DNA of 64,000 bases. Source: Haloglomus salinum (lineage in GTDB: Archaea > Halobacteriota > Halobacteria > Halobacteriales > Haloarculaceae). The position numbers and the translations under genes are program-made. Numbering within the stretch: position 1 is the stretch's first letter; the number at the start of each line of letters is the position of its first letter. This document shows positions 10,201-17,147 of the stretch, piece after piece. The stretch spans positions 2,666,001-2,730,000 of the forward strand of contig NZ_CP101153.1 of NCBI RefSeq assembly GCF_024298825.1, read 5' to 3'. A model generated the notes under the pieces. That model had not been told where the DNA came from. It was given only the letters and a program-made list of their open reading frames with translations, and did no database searches.

Positions 10201-11855
10201 TCCAGGCCGTTCCGCGCGGCGAACGCTTCCAGTCCCGCCGCCCCCTCGTACGAGTCGTCGTACGCGTTCTCGCCGACGACGTAGATATCGACCGGACCGC
10301 TCGTCACCTCGTCGACCGTCACGCTCGTCAGACTGGACAGGGGAACGCCCCGAGCGTCGGCGACGTCCACCAGCACCTGATTGGCATCACCGGCGAAGTA
10401 GATCTCGTCGGCACCGCCGGTCACGCCGGCACGGTCCAGGCTTCCCGCCAGTGCGACCGTGTTCCGGACGCTCCCGTCCCGGTTCACGAACTCGAGCGTG
10501 TGGTTCGCCGCGGCGATTCCGTCCGCGTCGGTGACGGTCACCCGGACGAAGTCCCCGCTCTGGTCGTCCCTGACGTTCGGGCTGACGGCTGTGACGAGCG
10601 GCGGCATCCGGTCGTCCCGCACCGCCTCGGCGGTGTTCTCGACGCCGATGTCGTAGGTCACCTGCCCCTTGTCACCGTGGATACCCGGGGCCTCCACGCC
10701 GAGGGTCGCGGTGGCGCCGTCGCCGGGGGCATTGACCGGCGCCCGGTAGGTGAACGTCGCCCGACCGTCCTCGTCCGTGACGGCGCCGACCTCACCGACG
10801 CTGTTGACCGGTCCGACCACGCGACCGACCGACGGCTGGAGGATGTCGAGTTCGATACCGCTGACGGGGTTGTTGTACCGGTCACGCACCTGCACGGTGA
10901 ACTGGCGCTGCTTCCCCTCGTCGATGGGGTCCGGGTTCCGGAGCGCCGTCACGTAGGCGGCCGGCTCCGACACCGACCCCGTCAGGCCAATCTTCGACAG
11001 TTTGGCGTCGTACGTCACGCCAGGCTCCATCTTCAGCGTGAGCGTCCCACAGGGGGCGTCGGCCCGACTCGCCGTACAGCTGTACGACCGGACGTAGGCG
11101 TCCGGGTCGGTCCCAGCGGGGTCGAGTTCGCTCGCGAGCAGGTCGCTCCAGGCCGACTTCGGAATCCGTGTCGGGATCCGGAGCGTCATCGGCTCAGCGT
11201 TCGGGCTCCGCAGGTCCACGTTCACCTGCGAGGCCGACAGGGCCTCGGGCTCGATCGTCGCCGTCCCGGTCCGGCTGATGTCGCGCTCGCCGTCGACGAA
11301 CGCCAGGGAGAGCTGCTTCCCGTCGACCAGCCGCTGGCCGCTCTGCATCGTCGTGCTCTCGTCCCCGCTTCGGTAGAGGACGGAGCTCTCGTAGGCCGCT
11401 TGTGGGGCGTCCTCGTAGTAGTTGTAGCCCGGATCGTAGAGGACCCGGCTGTTCGTGTAGCCGCTCCGAACCGTCCCGCTCCAGAAATCCGTCGTCTCGG
11501 GGTTCGCTGCGACCGCGTTCGACAGCGACCCGGCGCCCAGTGAGTCGATACGCAGCGACCCCTGTGGCTGCTGTGGATTCTGCAGGACCGTCCGCTCGGG
11601 GTAGGTCGTTCCCAGACGGACGGTCGCTGTCTGCCCGGTCGTCGTGTCGGCCGACCCCAGCACCGCAGCGCGTACGTCCAGCATGTCCTGTTCGATTCCC
11701 TGCTGGTGCTGGACCTCCGCGCGCTCGTTCTGCTGTGGCACGACGACAGCCTGTGTCACCGCCAGCGAAACCACCACCAGTGCCAGAACGAGCACTGCCG
11801 CGATAGCCGCCACCTGGGCCCGCTCTGCCTCGGAACCCAACCCCCGGACATACAT
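4260..11855 (-). CDS. Giant (about 2,531 aa) N-terminally anchored surface protein: Big_1-like, seven LTD-like, two DUF11, MAM-like and acidic regions (paralogue B)
   Basis: A single uninterrupted frame. I start it at the ATG at 11855 (MYVRGLGSEAERAQVAAI) because a TATA-like TTTTAGTATT lies about 31 nt upstream; starts at 11867 and 11942 are also open. Approximate residues: 12-14 RAQ motif and 15-42 membrane segment; to about 300 the module shared with paralogues A and C; 302-398 bacterial Ig-like (Big_1) domain; 418-1500 seven lamin-tail-like (LTD) repeats, each with a (D/E)EYxRLDF strand, a GPVYLVGExVDP strand and a VDxYAYG end; 1675-1792 and 1802-1928 DUF11 repeats; 1932-1958 Gly-Ser-Asp linker; 1973-2148 MAM/lectin-like sandwich; 2162-2282 and part of the tail are Asp/Glu-rich with several Cys. 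There is no C-terminal anchor or sorting signal. It is probably a filamentous surface adhesin or matrix protein; this is inference from domain types. Confidence 0.82.
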   Translation of the reverse strand: MYVRGLGSEAERAQVAAIAAVLVLALVVVSLAVTQAVVVPQQNERAEVQHQQGIEQDMLDVRAAVLGSADTTTGQTATVRLGTTYPERTVLQNPQQPQGSLRIDSLGAGSLSNAVAANPETTDFWSGTVRSGYTNSRVLYDPGYNYYEDAPQAAYESSVLYRSGDESTTMQSGQRLVDGKQLSLAFVDGERDISRTGTATIEPEALSASQVNVDLRSPNAEPMTLRIPTRIPKSAWSDLLASELDPAGTDPDAYVRSYSCTASRADAPCGTLTLKMEPGVTYDAKLSKIGLTGSVSEPAAYVTALRNPDPIDEGKQRQFTVQVRDRYNNPVSGIELDILQPSVGRVVGPVNSVGEVGAVTDEDGRATFTYRAPVNAPGDGATATLGVEAPGIHGDKGQVTYDIGVENTAEAVRDDRMPPLVTAVSPNVRDDQSGDFVRVTVTDADGIAAANHTLEFVNRDGSVRNTVALAGSLDRAGVTGGADEIYFAGDANQVLVDVADARGVPLSSLTSVTVDEVTSGPVDIYVVGENAYDDSYEGAAGLEAFAARNGLDENDVVVRSAALAPDAGASLVDGTARNELSDADPGDGDAFTDVLDDQRGTVLLRQDSTIVDAFAYRSDGGRIAGVQPAGPGGSPADEHVELRFERPADLLDGANHTLSVVADGRRETIDLGPVAERVGTDGSVTGPVYVVGGDVNRTRFAREHGVSTDRVFRATTLAPAGLADDEFVPGTGGTVRLHDGPPGEGELVDERAYDGIQRASIGRVVPLEATGSGTPSVASDEYTRLDFETAVDTAGWQLLVDDGDGTTERLDLTALADTTGTAPGPVYLVGEGVDPAAFASARDLTANRVVPAASLAESGLVDADLLDDDGASLTLQDVAGDTVDTYAYGGGPAAGIADVTPRDATGAGGATDEFLRLDVDRAFDAAGWTLAIDGPGRAGRLDLGVPAARDTIAAGQDVYLVGRAVDRDRFAADRSVDPSQVVPIGAVAEPGLAMNALPEPGATLRLRDDRDRLVDRYAYDGTPTGSGNPESGSVTTVDPARSGDASAEFARLDFTGSVDTTTGWTVAVERTTVGPGTESVAYALTDPAVAEAASEAGTVYLVGEGIDPEAFATERGVEPSQVFRFGGAVPSTDGNPTPEDVLSDLGGALELQDAGGTTVDSAAWMGTANGRIDAVTADSDGDFPGGDGASAADRDGWVRLAFPGGADTTGWTATVDGADPTAGVATLDLGAVDGTARDGDPVYVVGGGIDPATFADGQGVDPSQVLRAEELADGLPASFLADDGGTVTLRDASDATVDTYVYGSELRSGRIAAVEARDATTAAGDESSDEYVRLDFERPVDTSGYELAVRRPGAPDGEGRLDVSLDDVAAPVATTGGPVYLVGETVDVDRFAAEHGVTTDRVIVIDGPAGSGAQFTDLAVSDVLTDAGATLTLRGDLDSDGTAETELDRYAYGTEAPRTGDWEHTFTGGTEDTTAYREQDDAGQYIDTDTADDWYDTGALPGEDPQPASANVTVEGVTPTGEDIDGDGEIEKTTGVSVDLSSGDGPTEIVGFETETTLAAAVDRGGDREVDVPVDGDGSGDDGFADAEANVSADGTRYRFADLDALPGYDAENATVPGNATFEFEVGEYRTDDGSVADLGTLVPTTAGDANLSVTLLFDDGSTETVHLRQRPADIAVNVTADKPAVGDGAEVTFSTTVKNLGPGRATGPIRVSDGYDPRQFDPVSASSPANGPTYDPASGTWTIPDGLPAGESVTLNVTMRASGSTGEALPYTVARTESAVEDPGVDNDVDTASVTIGGADPYLEMTSPQDPNGDGTARVDSGDTVTFDLTVGNRGPGDIPSGLVVRDELPTGFIPLSHEESAGEYDPATGTWRLSSGLAEGTTETVTITAIASPVPSGLDNTATIADVGAAGDRNTTNNEATVTVEELERPPGGGDGSDGGDGSDGGDGSDGDDGSDGDGVVCSDPTNLDGDEAVLLWSTFETRGADDAARLANASWSASGDGIAGVNDLTSETCGQSAYTADGEQRITGPTVDTGDYDLVEVAYWVQNGSDGYTADLPSAESPSGAPDAVPEDLEVEFYGADGEWHRVDRIEQDDPALADGGLERRVYLPGSVASHEEFRLRFHQLDGDGTDDFWHVDNVRVVGGPDDDGDISPVVTGTTPVDGGDGEDGSDDEDDEGDDDDNGHGNDCDTDPSNPSDNDPPAQEEDCEGEVSDDDGGSDDSGSGDEDECEVEEDDGSPGTDDRGIGNNPDDTDPDNPNFGSSWEGEEDGGCDEEDGDGTAEATFGYENTYPGAVYLTPGPELPTGLFEPEERNDLRVNRTSDPVGEEGPSVVGLDSVGFEVQDTTRYGAGDGGLPSRFPAGSPDSVLNVTGLDGQQLVTWYLGDEAATAGGSSGDSDGRDGDSDDSDDDGEGDSDDDDNDDEDDSRKAISFVAACPVDDDIESLDITITETKDGGEPVAIEWTSDHPVETVVLKAGTSMENFDAGGSTSGAAAVGEGTAAGSGQTASSPCPDGDGLKYEWDGGSFEQE
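7350..10600 (-). repeat. Array of seven LTD-like protein repeats inside the giant gene
   Basis: A recurring unit of about 400-490 nt (133-163 codons). The most recognisable strand, (G)PVY(L/V)VG followed by a (V/I)D and an F-A pair, is encoded near 10290 (first, divergent copy), 9795, 9380, 8980, 8560, 8130 and 7720. Each is followed by a Gly-Ala-x-Leu-x-Leu strand and VDxYAYG, then (D/E)E(F/Y)xRLDF and GWxLAVD. This order matches the lamin-tail (LTD) fold. Copies are diverged at DNA level, so the array is not recent. Confidence 0.7.
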
Positions 11856-11880
11856 CTTGATTACCATCACGGTAGTCGTT

Positions 11881-11892
11881 AATACTAAAAGG
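11881..11892 (-). promoter_or_regulatory. TATA-like box of giant surface gene
   Basis: The minus strand reads CCTTTTAGTATT here, centred about 31 nt before the ATG at 11855. It supports that start, because the longer start at 11942 would lie upstream of the promoter. Confidence 0.45.
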
Positions 11893-11994
11893 GCTTCTGA
11901 CAGTGCCATCCAAAAGCCCGCCACTCCAGGGTCACGAACCACGGCTATTCGGCCCTGAAACGCCGTACCTGCCGGTCCCCCGTCGTCTCCGCGC

Positions 11995-14079
11995 TCAGGG
12001 CGAGCAGCTCAGACCGTCCGCCAGCGTCAGCGTCTGTCCCGCCTCGACGAGCGTTCCCTCACACTGCACCTGCTGTCTGGTGTCATCGGTGAACGTCACG
12101 GTGACGTCGATGTCGTTGGCGGCGGCCACGCTGGGGGTGAACTCGATGATAGCGGTCCCGGACGGTCCCGACGGCGGGTTCACGAGCGAGACCGTCGTGT
12201 CGTCCGACGGGTCGGCGTCGACCGTGACCTCCGGCACGTCGAAGTCGTCCGTGGCGCTGTAGGTGAACGTCACGCGGTCGGTCTGGGGCTGGTTGCCCTG
12301 CCCCTCTCCTTGCCCTTGGCTGGGATTGCCGCCACCGGCGTAGTTGGCGCTCACGCTCAGTGACCTGACGGTCGGCGCCTGGTCGCCCGCTTCGGCCTCG
12401 CAGACATCCTCGGGCCCAGTCGTCCGCCAGTCGTCCGCCGAGACGTTCGTATCCACGTAGGCCTCGTCGTCCACGCGGCGGAGGCCGATGCCGTCGGCGT
12501 CGAACTGAACCCCTTCGGCTCCGTTGTACGTGAGGCTGTCATAGACTGGCCCGCCGCCATCGGGAACGAGTTCGAGCACGCCGCTGTCACTGACATCGAG
12601 CGTTCCAGTCGACTCGGAGCCACAGGGGTTGGCGTTGACGTATACCTCCTCCCGAGACATGGCATTGTCAATATTGACGGTCACATCGCCCCCGTCGGGG
12701 TTGTACACGAGGTCGTAGTCCCCGCCATCCGGGAAGTAGAGCCGGACGAACTCATCGGCGGCCGAATCGTCTCCGACATTCGGTGACGGTTCCACCGCGG
12801 TAATGAGCGGCCGTGTGTACGCGTCGTTCTCGACCCGCTCGGCGTTGTCCTCGACGGTGAGGTTGACGGCGACGGTCTGCGGGTCGCTCCGGTCGGCTGC
12901 GTCGCCGCCGGGGCCGGTCGCGTTGAGCGTCACCTCCCGGCTCTGCCGGACGTTCAGCGGCGCGCGGTAGCTGAACGTCGCCCGGCCGTTGGCGTCGGTC
13001 GTCGCCGTCGCCGTGCCGCCGCTCCCGCTCCCGTCGCCGACCACCCAGCCGGTCACGGGCTGGTCCACCTCCACCTCCTTCCCGGCGAGGGGGTTGTTGA
13101 ACCGGTCGCGGACCTCGACCGTCACCTGCTGGCGGTCGCCCTCGTCGAGGCTGTCGCCGCTCCCCCGGGTGACGACCACGTACGCTACCTCTCCGGCTGC
13201 TCCCTCGGCGGGGCTCCGGCTCCCCACACCGACGGCGCCGAGCCGGAGGTTGTAGCTCTGCCCCTCGACGAGGGTGACGACGAGGAGGTTCCCCTGGGCT
13301 GCCGGATTGTCCCGGACCTCGATCTCCTCGACGTAGCCGTCGGGGTTCCTGGTGGCCATCTCACCGCTCAACAGGTCCTTCCACTCCGATTCCGACAACT
13401 GCGTCGGGAGCCGAAGCGTAATCGCCCCCTCCTCGCTCGTCACGCTCACGGTCCGGTTCGTCGCGGAGACGACCCGCGGGTCGACGGCGACCGCGCGGCT
13501 CGTCGCCGTGTCGTACTCCCCCATCAGTCCGACCAGCGAGATCGTCCGGGAGTTGATGAACGACTGGTTGGAGAGTGTGAGCCGCTCGCCGCTCTCGAAC
13601 CGGTTGTACAGCACGGAGGTCTCGAACACGGTCTCCGGGGCCCCACCGTAGGCGTTGTACGACGGCTCGTACACCAGTCCGTTCGTCGAGAAGTTCCGAG
13701 CCGTCCCGTTCCAGTAGTTCTGAGCGCCGTTGCTGGTCGTCGCCGTCGCATTGGTGATGTTGAATCCGCCCCGGTCGACGGTCCGGAGGGTCCCGCCCGG
13801 CGGGGCCGGGTTCAACAGGAGGGTCCGCGAGGGGTAGGTCGTTCCCAGCCGGACCTGCGTGGTCCGGGGCTCGCCGGTCGCGGCCGACCGGAGCAGGTCG
13901 CTCCGCAGGTCGACCATGTCGCTCTGGAGGTTCTGGTTGTGGTTGAACTCCACCTGAGCGTTCTCCTGTGGGACGAGCACCGCCTGGAAGAGGGCGAGAC
14001 CGATGATGAGGAAGGCGAACAGCACGAGGACGCCGATCTGCACCGGCTGCCCCCGCGCTCCCCCCGTCGTGCCGTACAT
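11995..14079 (-). CDS. N-terminally anchored surface protein with Big_1-like and one LTD-like domain (paralogue C)
   Basis: I choose the ATG at 14079 (MYGTTGGARGQPVQIG; 694 residues) because a TATA-like CTTTTATC lies about 33 nt upstream; an ATG at 14142 is also in frame but precedes that box. Residues 9-16 (RGQPVQIG) and the following hydrophobic stretch to about 36 resemble a class III signal/anchor. The shared N-terminal module continues to about residue 280 (VRLGTTYPSRTLLLNP, YNAYGGAPETVFETSVLYN). A Big_1-like domain follows (VTVEVRDRFNNPLAGKEVEV ... DANGRATFSYRAP), then one LTD-like domain (ADEFVRLYF ... VYDSLTYNG) ending in YVDTNVSADDWRTTG, which resembles the end of the LTD array in the giant neighbour (YIDTDTADDWYDTG). 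A Gly-Asn-Gln linker and a C-terminal Ig-like domain end the protein. No C-terminal anchor is seen. Surface role inferred. Confidence 0.8.
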   Translation of the reverse strand: MYGTTGGARGQPVQIGVLVLFAFLIIGLALFQAVLVPQENAQVEFNHNQNLQSDMVDLRSDLLRSAATGEPRTTQVRLGTTYPSRTLLLNPAPPGGTLRTVDRGGFNITNATATTSNGAQNYWNGTARNFSTNGLVYEPSYNAYGGAPETVFETSVLYNRFESGERLTLSNQSFINSRTISLVGLMGEYDTATSRAVAVDPRVVSATNRTVSVTSEEGAITLRLPTQLSESEWKDLLSGEMATRNPDGYVEEIEVRDNPAAQGNLLVVTLVEGQSYNLRLGAVGVGSRSPAEGAAGEVAYVVVTRGSGDSLDEGDRQQVTVEVRDRFNNPLAGKEVEVDQPVTGWVVGDGSGSGGTATATTDANGRATFSYRAPLNVRQSREVTLNATGPGGDAADRSDPQTVAVNLTVEDNAERVENDAYTRPLITAVEPSPNVGDDSAADEFVRLYFPDGGDYDLVYNPDGGDVTVNIDNAMSREEVYVNANPCGSESTGTLDVSDSGVLELVPDGGGPVYDSLTYNGAEGVQFDADGIGLRRVDDEAYVDTNVSADDWRTTGPEDVCEAEAGDQAPTVRSLSVSANYAGGGNPSQGQGEGQGNQPQTDRVTFTYSATDDFDVPEVTVDADPSDDTTVSLVNPPSGPSGTAIIEFTPSVAAANDIDVTVTFTDDTRQQVQCEGTLVEAGQTLTLADGLSCSP

Positions 14080-14107
14080 ATGCGTCTGCTCGCATCTCTC
14101 GGGCGGT

Positions 14108-14116
14108 GATAAAAGT
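14108..14116 (-). promoter_or_regulatory. TATA-like box of surface paralogue C
   Basis: The minus strand reads ACTTTTATC, about 33 nt before the chosen ATG at 14079, leaving a leader of only a few bases. Confidence 0.45.
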
Positions 14117-14188
14117 GGTTTCCGACAGAAGCATCCAACCATCGGCTGGTCGGCCGCGCCCCCGGTGGGCGGCCGCCGACGCCCGGGC

Positions 14189-14767
14189 TCAGTCCTCCTC
14201 TTCGACGACCTCGGGGTCGGCGAGTGCCGACTGGAGGCTGTCGAGCCCGTTCACCCAGTCGAGAACGAGTGCGTTCTCTATCTCCTCGACGACGCTCGTG
14301 TCAATCTCATCGCCCGCGAAGATGCGGGTCCCGGCCTGCGCGCAGTAGGCGAACGCGGCATCGAGGTCCTGCTCGTTCCCCGCGTCGATGGCCGCGTCGA
14401 CGTACTCGGCCGCGCTGGCCTCCTCGGCGGGCGCGTTGGCGACGTACTCCTCGGCCGCCGAGATGACGGGCTCGAGCGAGGCCTGCACGCTCTGGATGAG
14501 CATCGTCTTGTCCTCGTCGTCGAACTCCACCTCGGCGAAGATGATGTCACGCATCTGCCCGAGCTTCTCCAGCGCGCTCTCCTCGGCCAGCTCCTCGTCC
14601 TCGGCGTCGGTGACGATCTTCGCGACCGCGATGGCCGTATCGTCGCGCAGGTTCCAGAGGAAGCGTGCCGAATCCTCCTCTTCGGGGTTGAAGTCCTCTT
14701 CACGGAGCCGGCCGACCCAGTTCTGCCAGCGCTCCGCCGTGTAGTACTCGTCCGGGGGCGTGCTCAT
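14189..14767 (-). CDS. DUF2150 family protein
   Basis: A 192-residue acidic, probably helical cytoplasmic protein. It matches the haloarchaeal DUF2150 family from memory (YYTAERWQNWVGRLREED at the start, SARFLWNLRDDTAIAVAKIV). No signal peptide or membrane segment and no catalytic motif are visible. The ATG at 14767 is preceded by a TATA-like GCATAAC about 27 nt upstream, while a longer open frame to 15385 runs through the neighbouring hydrolase on the wrong frame and is not coding. Function unknown. Confidence 0.85.
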   Translation of the reverse strand: MSTPPDEYYTAERWQNWVGRLREEDFNPEEEDSARFLWNLRDDTAIAVAKIVTDAEDEELAEESALEKLGQMRDIIFAEVEFDDEDKTMLIQSVQASLEPVISAAEEYVANAPAEEASAAEYVDAAIDAGNEQDLDAAFAYCAQAGTRIFAGDEIDTSVVEEIENALVLDWVNGLDSLQSALADPEVVEEED

Positions 14768-14939
14768 GTTGCCGGCGTACGTGCGCCGGGGGTTATGCCT
14801 TTCCCTCGGCCGCCACCCGATGGACTCAATACTCTCGACACATCGCCGACTGCGGGCCGCTAACGGCCCGTATCGCATGGGTTGTCGTCTCCCGCCGTGT
14901 GCTGGCGCGCCCCACCCTACGCGGGTCAACCCGGCGATA

Positions 14940-15782
14940 TCACGCTCCGAGCGTCGCCTCGGTGTCGATTCCGTAGACGCGCGCGGGAGTCTCGACGTGC
15001 ACGGTCCGGACGGCGTCCTCGTGGCCCGCCTCCAGCAGCCACCGGGTCCGCCGGGGGACCGTCTTCGGCCCGAGCACCGCACCGGGACGGTCCGGGTCGT
15101 CGATGAAGTCCGTCTCCAGCATGAACGGCCGGCCCTGCTCCATGGCGCCCTCGATCTTGGGTTTCTTGGCGATGACGCTCGGCACCGGGCCGACCGTCCG
15201 GCTCCCGGCGTAGTGCTTGACCACCTGCTCGCGCGGGAGGCCGCGCTCCTCGGCCCAGTCCGTGACCTCGGAGAAGTCCTCGCCGCCCTCCGTGTGGAGC
15301 TGGACGGCACAGCCCACCTCGGCCGCGCGCTCGAACGCGTGGCGCATGACCTCGTTCGAGGCGTCCCAGACGGCCTCGTCGACATCGTAGTGTGGACGCC
15401 CGGATTTGATGGCCAGCGCGGGGCCGTCGCTCACATACTCTGCAGCCACGTCGATGCCTGCACACATCAGGTCGCGCGCTGCCTCGGCGGTGTAGCCACG
15501 GTCGACGAGCTGGCTGATGAGCGCGGGGTGGACCCCGAGAACGGGCCATGCACGGCCGTCGAGTACCTCCGTCGCGCGTTCGACCGCCGCCACGGTGAGG
15601 TCGAACCCCTCGCGGAAGTCCTCGCGCTCGTCCACCTCGACGCCGAGACTCCACGACGGCTTGTTCAACACGAGCAGGTGCGTGCCGCCGACATCGGCGA
15701 ACTCCTCGACCGCCTCCGTATCCCGGCCGTTCACCGGGTCGAGGTGGAGGTGGTCGTCGAGAACGGGTCCGTCGTATTCCAT
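14940..15782 (-). CDS. TatD-like metal-dependent hydrolase
   Basis: A 280-residue amidohydrolase-fold protein. The N-terminal metal motif is HLHL (DDHLHLDPVNGRD, residues 9-12). Further probable metal ligands are His in LGVHPALI, His in VQLHTEGGED, His in VVKHYAG and Asp in LETDFIDDP. The ATG at 15782 directly precedes the metal motif at normal distance; the frame extends further upstream but that part is Arg/Pro-rich and unlike the family. TatD proteins are 3'-exonucleases or related hydrolases; the haloarchaeal branch seen here is usually annotated only as TatD family, so the substrate is unknown. Confidence 0.85.
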   Translation of the reverse strand: MEYDGPVLDDHLHLDPVNGRDTEAVEEFADVGGTHLLVLNKPSWSLGVEVDEREDFREGFDLTVAAVERATEVLDGRAWPVLGVHPALISQLVDRGYTAEAARDLMCAGIDVAAEYVSDGPALAIKSGRPHYDVDEAVWDASNEVMRHAFERAAEVGCAVQLHTEGGEDFSEVTDWAEERGLPREQVVKHYAGSRTVGPVPSVIAKKPKIEGAMEQGRPFMLETDFIDDPDRPGAVLGPKTVPRRTRWLLEAGHEDAVRTVHVETPARVYGIDTEATLGA

Positions 15783-15980
15783 ACCCGTGGCTGGGACGGC
15801 CGTGGCGAAAAGCGTCCGGGATGCGCCCGACGGTCGCGGTCGCGTGGCTGGACACCGGCACGTCCCCGAAAGCGGCACGCGGTGGCCCCCGGCCGCGACG
15901 CTCGCGGGGCTGGCGAACCCGTCGGCGCGACTCGGTGCGTCAGGTCACGGTTGGGCTGGTCCCGTCCCCCTACTTGAATC

Positions 15981-16994
15981 TCAGGCCAGCAGCGTCGACC
16001 GGCCGACGCTCTCGGCGGCCATCCACGCGAGGAAGCCACCGTAGACGAGCAACAACCCGACCGCTTCGGCCGTCGACACCTTCAGGTCCGTCCGGACGAC
16101 GGTCAGCAGGAGGAGGGCTGCGCCGACGAGGAAGACGAACAGCGGCACGACCGCGCCGAAGTTCACCGTGACGGCGCCGACCACCAGCACCGCGACCGGG
16201 ATGGCGACCAGCAGGTCGAACGTGCTCGACCCCAGCACCGTCGAGATGGAGACGCCCGGTTCGTCGTTGCGCGCAGCCAGCACCCCGACGAACACCTCCG
16301 GGACCGAGACCCCCGCGCCGACGACGGTCAGACCCCAGAGGAACTCGGAGGTGCCGAACACGTCGCTGAATTCGATAGCCGCGCGCACCAGCCCCTCGAC
16401 GCCGACGCCCACGAACACCAGCGATACGACCAGGCCGGTCAGGTACTGGGCGGCCGAGTGGTCGCCGCTCGCGCGTCCCGCCCCGTGCTCGGCGGCATCG
16501 GCGTACTGCAGGAACAGGAAGAAGAGGTAGAGCCCGAGCGGTGCGAGCACCAGTTGCCGCGTCAGCTCCCCGGTCCGGCTGCCGGTGGCGACCGGGTTGT
16601 AGATGACCGAGAGCGCGAGCACCAGCAGGACGGTGGCGACCGACAGCACGTAGAAGCCGGTCTCCTGATACACCAGTTCGCGGTCGGTCTGGAGGCTGCT
16701 GCCGGGGGATAGCAGCGTCGAGACGCCCGGCACCACGAGCACCTTGAACACGGCCGAACCGACGACGATGCCGACAGCCAGCTCGACGCGGTCGTGGAGC
16801 GTGATGGCGACGACCGTCGCGATGAACTCCGGGAACGAGGAGCCCAGCGCCGTCACGACCGCGCCCCGGACATCGCTCGGGAGGTCGAAGTGGTCGGCCA
16901 GCTGTCGGGTCGACCGTTCCAGCACCGTCGCTCCCGCCCACACCGCCGCCAGCGACCCCGCTGCCAGGGCCGCGACAACCTGGAGACTCGTCAT
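15981..16994 (-). CDS. CaCA-family sodium/calcium exchanger-like membrane protein
   Basis: A 337-residue polytopic membrane protein with the inverted-repeat architecture of the Ca2+/cation antiporter family. The two alpha-repeats are recognisable: TALGSSFPEFIATVV (residues about 48-62) and GAGVSVPEVFVGVLAARND followed by STVLGSSTFDLLVAIPV in the second half. The acidic residue after Pro in each repeat is the usual ion ligand. A hydrophilic His/Glu-rich loop separates the halves. It probably exports Ca2+ in exchange for Na+ in this salt-loving cell; the ion is inferred. The frame remains open upstream to 17906, but that part is the antisense of the Nif3-like gene. Confidence 0.88.
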   Translation of the reverse strand: MTSLQVVAALAAGSLAAVWAGATVLERSTRQLADHFDLPSDVRGAVVTALGSSFPEFIATVVAITLHDRVELAVGIVVGSAVFKVLVVPGVSTLLSPGSSLQTDRELVYQETGFYVLSVATVLLVLALSVIYNPVATGSRTGELTRQLVLAPLGLYLFFLFLQYADAAEHGAGRASGDHSAAQYLTGLVVSLVFVGVGVEGLVRAAIEFSDVFGTSEFLWGLTVVGAGVSVPEVFVGVLAARNDEPGVSISTVLGSSTFDLLVAIPVAVLVVGAVTVNFGAVVPLFVFLVGAALLLLTVVRTDLKVSTAEAVGLLLVYGGFLAWMAAESVGRSTLLA

Positions 16995-17147
16995 GGCCGC
17001 CCGGACTCGGGGTCGACCCGTAATTCCAATGGCCGCGTCGTGGTGCGTGAGGTGTTGACGCAGCGGTTCATGGGGTCCTGTCGTATCCGTGGCGGTGTCG
17101 ACCCACGAGCGACAACCCTGAAGCGTCCGCCCCTCGACAGCCGGCCC

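Noticed and set aside
9642-11543. 633-codon plus-strand frame opposite the giant surface gene
   Set aside because: Same reason: it mirrors the LTD and Big_1 coding sequence on the minus strand.
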